A stretch of 64,000 bases of DNA from Albula goreensis (GCA_022829145.1 CM040743.1:35629841-35693840), one strand, 5' to 3'; shown: positions 43,111 through 56,678, counted from the first letter of the stretch. The notes: generated from the sequence alone by a model not told the origin. Numbers and translations: made by a program.

Positions 43111-46100
43111 CAATGATATGATAAAATCATGGGTTGTCCCCTTATGTAAAAATGTGATTCAAGAGACGCCTAGTTTTAATGGATTACACAGTAAACATCC
43201 ACATTGCACTGCAATGTTACATATGAAAGTGGGATGTAACATGGAATTCCCTTGCTGTATGGGGAATCAAATTCATGTGTCATTATCTATGGCTGTATGG
43301 AGGCTGTGGTTGAACTGTTCTAATGGCACTAGTCTTGGGCGCTTATCTGTATCTTGACTCTGAAGCAACTTTTTCAAATGATGAAAAGTTGGTGATGAGA
43401 AATCAGATTTTTCACTGATATAATTACAATTACTTACCATGCAACACATTGGCATGTACTTTAATGAGACCACCAGCAGGTGGCACTATAGGCCACCATA
43501 AGTTATGAGGTAGTCATCAATACTCCATCAGCAACTGCTTTCTTCAACCTTATATAATGATGAAAGCAAATACACAATACATTCACTTAACCAGTACCCT
43601 TTTTAGCTTTATTTCGCTAACCAATTTTGAACTTAGTGTTGAAAAACAAAAGGGTGGGGGTCACTCTAGTCAATCATCTCCTTTAGAATGAGAATAAGAC
43701 AGAATAATGAATAAAAGTTTTAGATGTTTTAAATCTATTATTTGAGTGTTTGGTATGACATGATATTAAGTCATGAAACACAAATTCCATATGCCTTTAC
43801 ACTAATTTCTCCAACGTGTAAAGAGAAGTGATGCAATAGTGTCACTGACAACTCTGAGTGACACATCAATGATTTATATGTCACTGATAAGGCTGCTAAG
43901 AATTCTCACGGTTTCTTTGAACCTTTGGTTTCCGGTAAAACTGCAAAAGCATCCCGTAGAATTTGTATTGTGCTACTGATTACTACTGCTACTGGCTGTC
44001 CACTTTCCCCTTTCCAAACTCCCTCATCTTTCAAACTGTAGGAGAGCATCATCTGCCAGCAGTGATCAATCATACAAGCAAAAGATCCAACATGCTCCCA
44101 GCTCATACTATGCCCTTCATAACCCCAGAAAGAGAGTTACCGGTTTAAGAACACACAAGACAGACATACAGCAGAGTGATCTTGTTCAGTTATGGGCAGT
44201 ACTTAAAGAGATTTAAACCTATGACGGGCAATGGACAGCCCATGTGCCGCAACAGACTCCTGACATGGCTCTTTGTGTCCCTATAAAACCTGCAAGTTAT
44301 TTGTTATAAACCCTCTGAACTACGGTACTGTAAAACTTGCTTTAGACAGCAAGTCTCCAATAAGAGCTGCACTCTTCTAGCAGCTGGGTATCTCATTACA
44401 GAAAAAGAAAATAAACTGGTCTCCAATAAAAGCCAGGTAACTAAAGTGTCACTGTGGTGATGAATGAGCATTAAAAATGAACTACATTAAAGGAATCAGT
44501 GAAAAGTATCCAAGTTTCCTCAGATTAAAATAAAATGGTATACAAACTCAATGTTAAAATTTTATATTGTTTACATTTCACATGGCTAGTTGATCTATTG
44601 AATTAAATGACATCGGAAATTGAAGCGTTATTCACAGCCCACAGCAAATCACCTGTAGTAAACAGCTTGTTTCCCTAATAAATTTCCATGAATAAGCATT
44701 AAACCCTACCATCAATTTCACATTTTGAGGAATTGCAAATACTGACTTTTAATTTTTTTAAAAATGTCAACAAATACCTCCAGTAAACACAGTATTGTTG
44801 GGACTACAGTGAACTAATTTTGCAGAAATTTAGGTCCCTCTGTTGTACTTGGTGTAATTACCTTTGGGACATATTACTATGGTCATATTTAACAAATCCC
44901 TGCCAGTTTCTTGGATTGTTATTTGTTTTGGCTCACCTTTCCAGGCAGAATTACTGCAGCTTTAAAAAGATCATTGTATAAGGTGTATGAGACTACAATC
45001 AAGGAAATCTTACTAGAAATCGTCTGTTGGATTCTGTCTGGAACGTTCCTACAACAATTAAGGACTTTCTTTTACTTGCTTTGCCCCCTCCCCCCCTTGT
45101 CTCTATGCCATGTGCTTTGAGTCGCTGTCCCACTGAAATGTGAATTCTCAACAGTTTTCGATTAATGGCTGGCTGGCTCAAATGGGTTTTCCTCTGGGAT
45201 CTGTCTGTACTTTATACCGTCCCTATCAATCCTGACATGCTTCCCAATCTCTGCTGATGGGAAGCATCCCCAGAATGTGCTGCTGCCACCACACTAGACA
45301 GTAAAGATAGTGTTGACTGGGTGATGTATCGATGGGCTTGTGCCAGAGGTAATGTTTTGAATTTAGATCAAACGTGCAGTTCTGGTCTCACTGGACCATG
45401 CAATCTTCTTCCTTATGTCTGTAGTATCATTTGCATGCTTTGTCCAAGGGGAAGAGAAAAAAAAAAAAAACTCCCAAAACCAAGTTTTAAGATGTGTTTC
45501 TGTGATGGCTTGACACTCATCCATACAAGCCAGCTTTTAGAGGACTGGTATACTGTGGAGGGTACCAGTCAGTATTGGCTACACAATGGCATTCCTGGGT
45601 GATCTGCCACAAAGCTTGGAAGGGGGTTCTTATAGTGACAGGGTGTTATGAAGTATACTCCACATATTTTTACTTCCCTCCCACCCCCCACCCGAACTAT
45701 GACAACAATCCCACTTCACTGATCTTCTCCCAAACTCAAGAAGCATTTGCACACATAACCTCCTCCAATTCACATAGCAACAAGGATTGCAATTTTTTAC
45801 GCCGTGGATGCAACACCAGTCAACCTGTCAGAGGAACAGGAAGTCAATATATGCTTAGTTCAAACCTGCAGGTGCCTGGCTGGCCAGGAGAGTGCTAGAA
45901 AGCAAGAAAACTGATTATTTGCATGGCTTAAATGGCAATCGGAGTCAATTCTTGCCTCTCCAATATAAACCTCCAGACATAGCCAGTAATGGAGCAGCTG
46001 AGTCGCAAACATCCAGCTGCAGCACACACAAATTCATCAAAAAATGTGGTTCAGCCATTAGCTAGCCAAAAGCCCATTTTCACTTCTTAGCAATGGACTT

Positions 46101-48801
46101 ATCCATATATTACTTATGCTCATCCTAAACAATTATACAATCATTCTGTACCATAACCTCTTAATCTAAACCACTTTGTTCAAGCTTCTTTGTCTTCATT
46201 TTATTCATTTAATTTGGGACTTGAAATGTAATATCTGAGGAATCTTACAAAAAACAAATGTCTTTCCTCTGTAAACATTTTAATTAGACACCATGAAACA
46301 ACTAATTTTGAACTTCACAAATTACAGCTAATTTGAGTTCAAGAGATACTCCAACACATTACCAGTCAAGTCCTTTCATTTACTTACCTAGAGTAGAGAA
46401 ACCCACTGGTTCCATTTCAATTTTTGAGCATTCATCCTGGAGAATGTGAATAATGCACTGAAGAGCCAGAATGAATGGAGTCTTTCAGGAACACAAAATA
46501 GCTTCAAAATGTAAACTTCCAACCTTTATTAAAACATCCAGAAAGTCCACAAGACCCAACGAATGACTGGCTAGCTAATATAGCAATAAATCAGGAAAAT
46601 TCTAAAAGTAAGGATTTGTGGTCTTACTGGAAGATTTAGCTGTTGGTTGGAGGTTGTGTTCCTGGAAGCACTCGATAGATTTTCATTCATTATGAGGACT
46701 ACCTGTGGTCTAGTATTCTGTTCTGAGGATTTCTCCAGAAAGAACAAACAGAAATTGAAAAGTAACAATCAGTTTCTGTACTATTGGTGAGTAAACAAAA
46801 GAGCTTAATAGCCAAAATGTTGAAAGTATCCCTAAGTCATACTATAAAACTGTACCTTGTAAAAACAGTTCTGTGCAAGAATTCCAGTTCATTTCAAATT
46901 TTGAGCCACATGGGGAAACTATTCATTTTTTCTGTTTGTTAATAGAATATGGTAAACGATTAATTTAAATGCATAATTTGTAATGTTGCCTGTATGAGGA
47001 ACTTCTGGTCACATCTCATCCATGTAAATTATAAAAAAAAATGATGCCCAATGGTGGTTTACTTCAGCATGTGAGGTAGGATTTAAAGGCTTGGGAGCAA
47101 TTTCAATTTGGCAACATTCATTACAACCCTCAATATTGTGCATTCTTATTAAATCTCAGATTTCACTTTCGGCATAAACTACACTGTCAACTTCAACACC
47201 ATCAATATGGAAACACAGCCAGCCAGTCAGAAGCTTAATCAAGACTAGACAACAAAAGGGAGCAAAGGGTGGGGATTCCCCCATATGAAATAAAATGACT
47301 CTGCTCAACATGCGAGTATGGACATATCACAACACAATAATACATGCTCCCTCAGCATGGGAAAATTCAGTGTGATGCAACCGCGTAACCAAGCATTAGT
47401 GTGTACTCGTACTGTCCAAACATCACTACTACTGCACTACAGCAGAAAGCTTGAGGCAAATAAAAATACAAGCAGGCAAAGTGTGGTATTGACAGACTGC
47501 AAAACAAAAGAAACACATTCATGCCTTTAGCATGCAATTCTTCAAAAGAAAACACTTTACTAGTGTGTCACACTGGTTTGAAGGATCACACAATACAGAG
47601 GGCAATGTACAAGGAATCCACGAGGAAAGAAAACAATTCATAAAAACTTTAAATAAGGACCAGCCTGCAGCTTTGAACATGAGTTCAACCTTAAAAATTG
47701 TCTGATTAAGCCATTCAAGTCCTCAGATACTTTAAAACAGAACTTACTGCCATATGTGGATATAAAACACAAAATACAGGTTGATACGGTACAAAATTGT
47801 ATATTGTTCACTCTAACAGTAATGTGTTTTTTAAGTAAATAATTTGCTTTGAAATAAAAAATAATTGGTTAGGAAATGCAGTTATTTTTGATAAAATATA
47901 TACATTTAGAAAATCCTGAGGTGGTCACAAGTAAAACAGTGAATCCAATGGGTCATACTGTACTGCATTTTTTCTGAGACATAAGAAAATTCACTTATAA
48001 ACTTATGATGGCTGAAAAAGTCCGTTGATGCATATTGCCGTTGCATACGAGGCTCCCTTGACAACAACACAATAGTGTGTATGACCATTTCTGCTGTTTA
48101 CAGTTCACAGGAAGGAAACTTGGCTGTACAACCAGTTATTGGTGTGAGTATTAAATGTGTAGGAAAATAAAAATGACCTGTTCAACTGCCGCAGGTTAAA
48201 GAGGAATATGATTACAATATGAACACCAGTGTGTAATGATATACCCATCTTGAATTGCTGGCATTATTACAGATGCAAAAGTGTACTACAAAATATTGTA
48301 TAACTGGGATCCAACCAGTTTTGGCATAGGAAAGAAAAATGATGTCTTCAATATCCCAGAAATTTCCCCCAATGCCTGATGACGTAAATCCAATACAAAA
48401 ACAAGATGGGGCATTACTCCCAGCTGCTTACATGTGCTGTCAATTAAGATTGTTCCACCTGCCAGAGACAGAGCTGAACCTTATTTGAGTTAATTAAAAT
48501 AAAAAAAACAAAAAACAAAGTGGTTTTATCAGTCTGCATGCAGACAGGAAGTAGAGAGAAGGTGGAACAGCCAGAGAGGCAGGTCTCATTCAGCCTGATT
48601 GCTGGTGATTCTAGACTGCTTCAAGTCTGTTGTACCTATACAGAGGTAACCAACAAACTTCTTTACCATAATGTCCCTTTGGCAATTACTTAATGCCCAG
48701 TATGCAAAACAGTCTGATGTACACCTCACAAGGGAAGCCACATGTTGCCACAACTAGAGGCCTGCGTTTCTATACACAGGTGTGTGCATATAGCTATGCC
48801 T
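43111..48801. other. Convergent intergenic region plus mplkip 3'UTR
   Basis: No coding gene. The right-hand part must include the mplkip 3'UTR, read on the minus strand. A plain minus-strand AATAAA is not evident close to the stop (the first clear TTTATT on the plus strand going left is near 46523), so its end is unknown. A short A run occurs at 45459-45471. AT-rich, otherwise featureless. Confidence 0.5.
43473..43486 (+). promoter_or_regulatory. CTCF-type motif between convergent cdk13 and mplkip
   Basis: CCAGCAGGTGGCAC fits every position of the consensus CCASYAGRKGGCRS. It sits just beyond the likely cdk13 poly(A) sites, in the space between two convergent genes. It points the same way as the motif at 37305. 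Confidence 0.5.
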
Positions 48802-49002
48802 CTAGTTGAAATATCTCCCTTTCCTACCAGTGTGTGTCACTCGCTCTGTGCTGCACTTCTGGTTTGTGTCTGTGACAGTGATGGGCTTCAGACTAGCCCA
48901 GGGGTCCTGTAGCATTGACGGGCTGTAATACTTTTCCACATCATTTGTCACCCTCTCCCTGCCATGCGTCGACCCAAACGGGGTGGAAGTCCGTGGCGAA
49001 CC
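48802..49002 (-). CDS. mplkip: mplkip exon 2 (conserved C-terminus)
   Basis: Preferred acceptor is TTCTCTCCCGAAG, which has a good pyrimidine tract and gives a Gln-Gly junction as in human. The alternative CAG at 49048-49050 has a poor tract but the longer product stays open. Encodes the family's most conserved block. Confidence 0.85.
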   Translation of the reverse strand, partial: GSPRTSTPFGSTHGRERVTNDVEKYYSPSMLQDPWASLKPITVTDTNQKCSTERVTHTGRKGRYFN

Positions 49003-49999
49003 CTTCGGGAGAGAATCATCACGTAGAGATATGTTAATCATGACGTCCTGCCTAATTTTCGAAGCTTGGCTGTTATGAAAGTAGCTGATTTGGAACAATA
49101 ATAACATTTTAAGCCTCATTAACATTAATTGGATCCAAGTACTACTTACAACACACAAATAAATTGTAAACCTAAAGAGATGCTTTCTCGGGTTTACCAT
49201 ATGAACCGGGTAATGATAAGAATAGTTTAATCAATGCAGTTTGTTTGCCCAGTCAACTCCTTGCGGTTATCCATTTAGTCAAGCCTCAGAAATAATGTAA
49301 CGTTTCTTAAACTTGCATGTTCAAAATTAGTAACACTTTTAAATACAATTCTCAGCAACGACAATTTAGTCATTAAAACATCGCAAAAATGGAAACAAAG
49401 TACGACGCTACAGAAACGGAGGACACGACGTTGTATCCAAAACGTTTGCTCGTTTCTCGCCGTTAGGTTTCCTGTGTTCACGTTTTATTTGCTATTTATA
49501 GCAACTGTGTTGGCTACTTGAACAGTTAGCATAAACAGCTAGCTACACTCTCAGGTTGAGTACTTTCCGATATGATCACGTTAAACTGGGCAATAATGCC
49601 TCGTTTAATTACCTGATAGCCCATATGTTGTCCAGGACTCTGTGAATGGTATGGGGATTTTTTGTAGGGCGGAGTATGCCTAGGACTCGAGTTCGGTCTC
49701 CGTGGTGTATTACCGGGAGACGGGCTGTGGTAAAACCTCCCTTTCCCACAGCTTCCGCCACCACTGTTGTTACCATTGCTGTTATTACCATAAAAATCTC
49801 TCGGCGGAGTATTTGGAGAACCACAATACTGTCCGCGCCTCGGACCGAAAGACGAGGGAGCGTTAGGATAACCCCAAGCAAGCGGAGGAAACATGCCTGG
49901 CCCTAAGTTATCAAATCCAGCTGTCGGACTACGGAAACCCCCCGGCCTCGGGCCCATTCCGCCCGGTGGAGCGGGGAGTCGGAAATTCTGTCTGTGCAT
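48802..49999 (-). CDS. mplkip: M-phase-specific PLK1-interacting protein, TTDN1 (2 exons, about 195 aa)
   Basis: Nuclear, largely disordered protein; human MPLKIP loss causes non-photosensitive trichothiodystrophy, it binds PLK1 after CDK1 phosphorylation, and recent work links it to the lariat debranching enzyme DBR1. Exon 1 is 49999-49613, starting [13 protein letters not shown] (human MQRQNFRPPTPP), rich in glycine, proline, serine and SP/TP sites, ending MGYQ before GTAATT. Exon 2 ends in the conserved tail: [30 protein letters not shown], then TAG; the human tail reads PSMLEDPWAGL and GKKGRYFC. Two in-frame acceptors are possible: exon 2 from 49002 (Q|GSPRTS, 195 aa, matching human QGSPRTS) or from 49047 (15 extra residues, 210 aa). 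A second in-frame ATG lies three codons upstream at 50008; the inner one fits the human start. Human protein is 179 aa. Confidence 0.93.
49613..49999 (-). CDS. mplkip: mplkip exon 1
   Basis: 129 codons, phase 0 at the donor. Low-complexity G/P/N/S-rich, with [20 protein letters not shown] near its end. The HTPPY motif is shared with human. Confidence 0.93.
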
Positions 50000-50120
50000 C
50001 GCTAACAAACACTGAAAAGAACAATGTCTAACAATTAATAACTATTTTACAAACCCTATGCAATTAAAAGTTACTCAGTTAGATTATCAATTTCACTAGA
50101 AAACAAACAAAACAGTCAAA

Positions 50121-50160
50121 CCGCCACCATCTTGTTGAAAGAAACGTAAGCAGGAAGTGT
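50121..50160 (-). promoter_or_regulatory. mplkip: mplkip core promoter: YY1-like and ETS-like sites
   Basis: Read on the minus strand, AAGATGGTGGCGG (50133-50121) resembles a YY1 initiator site and lies about 120 nt before the ATG. A plus-strand CAGGAAGTG at 50151-50159 is an ETS-type core. This pair is common in housekeeping, often bidirectional, promoters. Confidence 0.45.
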
Positions 50161-50769
50161 ACGACAGTCTTCAGCGTCCCCGAAACAACATACCTTGGGT
50201 GAAAGGTTCCTGGCGATTTTTAAACTTATTACCAACCGATCCACTTAAAGGAACACTAGCTCATCCAAATAATATGTTATTATGTCGTCAAAACACACTG
50301 ATGTTGATGGCGAATACAGTTTTTATGTATAGACAACTTTGTAAACGGAAGGACACCAGCAGAGGGACCTATGTAGATTTAGTAAGATTAGTAGGACGTT
50401 TATAGAGATGGTCATGGTTAATGCTTGAATTGCAATGACTTTGAGGGGCTAGTTAGTAGCCAAAGGTATAGCCTCATATTAGTGGCCAAACCTTTCAGAA
50501 CCAAACAAAATAAATGAAACACAACTGCAACTTTCCTTTCCTGGAAACTTTAATGATAATGTTTTAGCTGTATGTTAAAACGTTCTTGTCAGATGCCCAC
50601 AGACTGGCATCTGTCAGTTCTTGTTGCTACAGATGTTGGAAAACTTTAGCTGCAAATGTGATTGTGAATTGTAATTTGTATGTTAGCTGTATGACCAGCT
50701 TTCTAAATAATTGGAGACATTCAGGTTAATTTTAATGTTTGAATAGAATGCTTGCTAACTCATTTATAT
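50161..50769. other. Non-coding DNA beyond mplkip
   Basis: In human, SUGCT starts head-to-head with MPLKIP here. I see no exon with CaiB/BaiF CoA-transferase sequence such as a DLTRVLAGP motif. A very short or non-coding first exon cannot be excluded. Confidence 0.5.
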
Positions 50770-51832
50770 CTGCAGTCAGACTAAACACTCACAGGACCAT
50801 TTGTATGCTGATGATACAATATTGTAAGTGTAATTTGTGTGCCCCTTTCTTGAGACTGCTTTTGCAAACTTGCAGTTGGCCTTCATTTCACTGCAGCATG
50901 CCCTTATTGACCTGAAGCTCCTTCAAAATGCATATGAGATTAAGGCAATGATATTTGCTCCAGTAGCATCAAGGTTCCAGCTCTCTATTAAAACCCTTGA
51001 ATGTGTAGCTATTGAGCTTGTTGATACGTATAAATATGTTGGTATCTGGTTGGACAAAGGCTTTAACTTTAAAAAGCACATTGAAACTCTTGCTAGCAAA
51101 TTTAAGTTTACATTGGGTTCTTTATACATTTTTTTTACATAAATGGCTTGTTGCAGGTTTATTCCTGCCTCAGATAGATTACGGTGACATCTTTTACCAT
51201 TTTGCCTGTCCATCAACTTTGTCCAAACTCAACCCTCTTTATCATGCTGCCCTCAAATATATTATAAATGCAGGCTATAAGACACATCATTGTGCCTTAT
51301 ATAATTTGGTAAAGTGGACATGCCTTGGTATACGTAGGATACAACGCTGGCATATATTCATCTGTAAGGCCATTCTTGGAAAGTTGCCTACATATCTAAG
51401 TTCAAAGTTTTTACCCATACAAAGCACACATAATTTAAGATCTAATTCTGGACTGCATTTTAAGGTACCTAATGTGTGGACAGACGGCTGCAAGAGGAGT
51501 TCTGTCTTATTTTGGCCCCTGGTCCTGAAGGCCAAAGGGTAAGTTCAAGCTGTTAAATGCACCTGTTTTAATACTTAATCCGTCATGTCATGCTGGTTAC
51601 ATGTATGTATCTCTGTCATTCTGTTTGTGTATGTATCTTTGTATGACCCCCCAATAGTTGTGTCTGTTTGTACTGAATTGTATTTTATTTTAATGTGCTG
51701 TTCCCCTTTATATCTCCTCCAATATCTTTTTAACTGAGCTGCCCTCTTGACCAGGTCTCCCTTGTAAAAGAGATTCTGTCTTAATGGGACTCTCCTGGTA
51801 AAATAAAGGTTAAGTAAAAAATAAATAGATTT
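50770..51832 (+). mobile_element. Decayed LINE (non-LTR retrotransposon), 3' end of reverse transcriptase and tail
   Basis: The frame at 50792-50827 reads QDHLYADDTIL, containing the catalytic YADD of LINE reverse transcriptases, then meets two stops. It resumes at 50837 with a thumb-like stretch including YKYVGIWLDKGFNFKKHI, and after a frameshift near 51135 continues to 51542 with LPQIDYGDIFYHFACPSTLS, YHAALKYI and GKLPTYLSSKF. These are usual near the C-terminus of fish LINE ORF2. The 3' tail, with AATGGGACTCTCCTGGTAAA followed by ATAAAGGTTAAGTAAA, matches a tail I recall in ray-finned-fish LINEs. Truncated at 5', dead; clade not assigned. Confidence 0.85.
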
Positions 51833-52737
51833 ATAAATACATTTAAGCAAACTAACATCAAAGGTTTTACATGTACCCTGGGCTGTGAAAATATAAGAAG
51901 GGAGCATGATTTGCTCGCTTGTCATGAGTTACTTGATCATTATAAACACTGCAAAAGGTTCCAAGCAGGCTAAATAGTTTGTGGTAGCTAATTCACTCTT
52001 GCATAAATTTATCTGGATGCTGCTATTTATCGTAGTTATTATAGTCTCTGAAAAGAGGTACAATGTCATTTGGGGACATGATGTTAACTCCATTACCTAT
52101 GCTTTGTGATTGAAAGTAATATTAAATCTGTCAGTTTTAGCATAGGCTGCAGTAGCAGTGCTAACAACCTTAAATAGTGAATGGTAATGTTGATATTATA
52201 CTGATGAATTTTATGTGGTATATCATAATTGAACAATGGTAGGAACATTTTTCCAAGTAAATGTCTACCACTCTATAAAAGGGAGCTGCTGACACAATCT
52301 CACAGTCTGTGTGAAAACGTGTGTGAGAGGTATCAAAAATGTTGGATTGCGTTAAAAAATAACTGTAGACTGCATTCTATTTTTGGTCATAGATGTTTAT
52401 CCTGCAGCTGTCTTCAAGAATGTTCAAGTACATAAATAGAATACTTAAAATAGATTTTGCAGAAATTGTCGTTTTTAAACCACATTTGTTTGTCACTATA
52501 TTATGAAATAAGCATTTTTGTGTGATTGGGTCATCCATTTTTGCCTCGCACTTGAACTTGTGGCTGACATGGATCCAAAAAAGTACTGAGTGTGTTACAT
52601 GCTAAACCATAAGCCACAGACCTACAGCAACTTGCCCTTTTAAAGGGCCTACTGAAGCTTAAAACTCGTGTAGTTCTGTCTTTTAGAAGGACTGCATTTT
52701 TCCTTAATTAATGAGAGGTGGAGACTGTGGGTGGGCA

Positions 52738-52767
52738 TTTTATTTATTTATTTATTTATTTATTTTT
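52738..52767. repeat. (ATTT)n microsatellite
   Basis: About seven consecutive four-base units ending in a T run. Confidence 0.9.
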
Positions 52768-55700
52768 TCAGTTTAAGTCTTTTTGTCTTATAATGCTGAT
52801 GACATGACACATATGTTCAGCAGTAGTGTTGAAATTGGCTATGGGTGTTGTTAATTTTCATTAATGTTGTTTTCAGTTAACCCGGGTCTCGTTAAAAAGA
52901 GCATTCCTGTCATTGTCTGCACGATTTGCTTGTAAAGGAAGGAAAAAGTGTTTTGCGTGGAAATGACTGTGGCTACATTTGCCCAAAATGGATGACGTCT
53001 GCCACCACACTCAGCCTTCCAGCAGATTCTTAGTTTCGATCACGTGTGTCACAGAGACAAAATGGAGGAAAGGTCAATTACATGACAAGACTTTTAGCTC
53101 CTTTACCTCTACTTGCCACATCCCACTTCTTGTTCACGCACCAAAAAGTGGAGATTAGTCATTACTTTCACATGTACACACAGTTATATACAGAATCCTT
53201 AGTATGAGGACTAAAGAAACTCATTTTTTCCCTTGAAAATGGGCTATGGTTTATAGGTAAGGGCTAGCATTTTATACAGTCAGCTTTTTGTCGGCTGGAT
53301 TTATTTGAATTCCACTGTGTCTGTATATCCTCTCTTGTTGAATATATAGCACTGTGACTGGCTTTTAGATAGATTAAGCAACTTCAACCATAAAATTGTG
53401 CAGCTTGAGGATTCAAGTCCCCAGCAAAAGCATGTTTCCACGGTGCAGCTGAGAGTCCCTGCAATGCCATTATTGGATATGGTACGTATGCATGGGTAAA
53501 GCAACGACAGGCTTAACTGCACCACTGAAAAACGAAGATCTAGGTGAACCAGATTAGTTGCATCTGCACCAATTTCCATCTGAGTCAGTAGAGGAATGTT
53601 GCTGACATGATTGCTAATTCAGGGTGGGGAAAAAGGAGGGGGAGACATAAAAACAAGTGTATATACATCTTTTAAAAGTCAGCAAAATTGGGCATTTTTA
53701 GAGAGAAATGAATACACTTATACATATCATTATATATGATTTGTGTGTGTGTGCAAATGCCTAACATGTAATTGTGCATAATAAGAAGTTTGAATGCTTG
53801 TTCAGAAAATTTCATCCAGCTTGGCTTGAGCACAACCTGTCATAAATCATAATAAAACAATTCTTCATTTTCAGATTGTCGTCAGAGACTGAAACATAAT
53901 AGCCCGACCAGGTGTTTCAAAGAGGCTGTGTTTTTGTCAGAGACGTAAATCATCATAGCCTCTGAGCCATTATTTAATAGTTTAGGAATGAGACCTGGGA
54001 GATACATAGAAAATAACGATACTCCTTTATTTTCTCTGCATGGGAGAAAAGTGTGCATCTCACATGTTATTCTTTAAAATATGTATGTTTTCAGTTAAGA
54101 CAGTCCAGCAAAATAGCTCAGTTTTTGCTAGCATGTAGTCCGTCACTGGTTAAAATTGATGATTTATGATGAGAAATAAGAATGCACACACACGTGCACA
54201 CATACTGAACAAGATGCATCATTGTTTTACCAAAAAAATAAAATAAAAGCTTGTAACAAATTTACAAATTACTATGAAATGGTTAAATGGCATGATGTTG
54301 CTGTAATAAAACACAGTAAAATGTCGATAAAACATTATTATAAAATGTACCGCTATCATGGGCAGTGCTCTAGTGCTGCAATGGGTGGAAAAGACTACAG
54401 AGAAAATGATTTAGATCCAACGATAACTAATTCAATAGGTCCGATGTGGAGTCTAGTTTTTCATGTTGAAAGTAACTCTTCCCACATTGTTTAAACTGTA
54501 CAGTCAGATAACAACTCAGCTGGATTTCAAGTTGTCTAGATTGATTAACTTTGCATTATATATATAAAAACTTCCAGAATATTAATTTAAAATCATATTT
54601 TGAGTTTCCCATCAAAGACAAGAAATGGTCTTAGGACTAGTATGTACTGCCAACAAGAGTAAACAGCTTCAACATTTTTCTGAGGCTAGTCTCCATATTA
54701 GTGCAGGTCTCCATTTTTGTCCAATGAATTTTATGGACTTTTCTAATAATGGTAAATGTCCTGAGGTTTGATGAGGCCCTGTATCTTTGTAACCAAATCA
54801 GAGATTGTAAAGGGCACTGCAGTTCATTTTCAAAATCACTGCACCTGAAGCATTCTTTGTTCCACCCTGAATATTGCTGATTTTGTGTTACCTTTTTCAT
54901 GTCTCCCTCAGTCAGTTTTCCATGAAGCCATATATTTATATTAAGTATTGGCTGAACAAGTTTGAATTTAATAAAATCAATCCTTATCCTAATCTACATA
55001 AACAAGGCCAGTATTATCATAAGCTCATAATTTGAGCTAGCACCTCTGCCTACTGACACAGAAAACAATGGCTAATGGTATCAAATTTGTAATTAGTACT
55101 TATGGTTATTTGATCAGAATTCTAAGAATGCATGAAGAGCTTTGGGTGAAAACAGGGACACGGTACCACCTGTGGATAAGCCATTTTTGTCCCTCTCATG
55201 TTCAGACTCCCCCATCAACATGGAGTGGTAGAGGAAGGTGTTGAAATCACAAAACTGGCCTAAACAGGAATTCAAATGTACAAACCAATAAGAGATTTAA
55301 GAGAAAAATCCATGACTTGTTCCGTCTTAAGGTCACTGAGAGTTTTGTACAAGTGAGTGAACTTTTACTCAACCATCTAGTGTTAGCTTGTTTGTGTTCC
55401 TCAAAAAAGATCCCTTTGGGTTTTCAACAGCTCTGAAAATAACAAACTCTGCTCAGTTTTGTTCCTCTGTCAAATCTGTTTTAACTGACTTTATGGGGGG
55501 AGGCTGGGGTACGGAACAGACGTGAGTCACACATGTGGCTTCAGAAGTGTAACAGAGAGCTCCATCTAAACCCACTCAAAGGGATTAGGGCTATGAACGC
55601 TTTATGTCCACATTAGGCACATTTCATTCTGTTTCATTTCTTAATTTCCTGTTTGGCCAGTGAATGGTTTAATGTTGTAATTAAATTTGAATGCAACAAA

Positions 55701-56657
55701 AAAATATGCCCTCCTCCTTGAAATTAAGAGTGATGTGGAAACTGATATGACCTGTCCATGGTAATAACAGCTCGAAGGAGGCTGTACAGTGTTCATCTAA
55801 AGGTACTGTGCTGTGTTTTGTGTGTATATAATTGGTGTCTCATCAAAATATTATGTAGTTCATGGATTTTACTCCTCAGACAGTACAGTGGCCCTAAGGA
55901 AAAGAGTTGAATTGGTATAGAGTGGCTATGCTATGGCAGGCTTGAAAGCACTCAAGTTTAAAAGTGCATTTTACGGTAGTAATTCTTTTGAATAATCCTG
56001 CACCAGTGTTCCAGAATCATAAAGCCATCAACCAAAAAAACTTATGACTCCAATCTACAATGCCAGCACTGGTGACCAACAGAGTTCACAGGTGGCTCAT
56101 GGACCACATTCTTAAACATAAAGTCTGTGCTTTAGTTTTGTGTTCTTTGGAAAAAGGTGAAATATATTTGACACTAAACAACCCATGGTGGTCTCCTAAA
56201 AACGTAATATTCAAATGATACTTAAGTCATATTTTTGTTTGGATTAATCGGCGTATGCTGTAGCATTAAGCCAACGATTTATCTTGAATTTTATTATTCT
56301 TCCCAGGACCACTTGGCATTTGGAGTGGATTATAAATTATGTTGAATGTGATTTAAGCACAAAGTCCTCGGCTGGGACCCAATCAAAAGCACTTAGTCTC
56401 TTTAAAAGCATATACAATTCAATCAAAACAGACTTTACACTGCAACATATGTTTCTTTGGGTTTTTTTCTATTTTACTGTAGACAAAGAAATTGGAATGT
56501 TATTAGGAATGTAATATTCTAAAATATAATAACATGTACTCTTGATAAGGCTGAGTGCATTTGATTGAATTGCAGAGTCAGTCACTTTATAGTTGTATTC
56601 AAATTTACAGCTTAATTATTATGATCAACATCATACTTGTTTTCATGCTTTTTTACA

Positions 56658-56678
56658 GTGTGTGTGTGTGTGTGTGTT
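56658..56678. repeat. (GT)n microsatellite
   Basis: Ten pure GT units, followed by imperfect TG-rich sequence for a further 120 bp or so. Confidence 0.9.
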
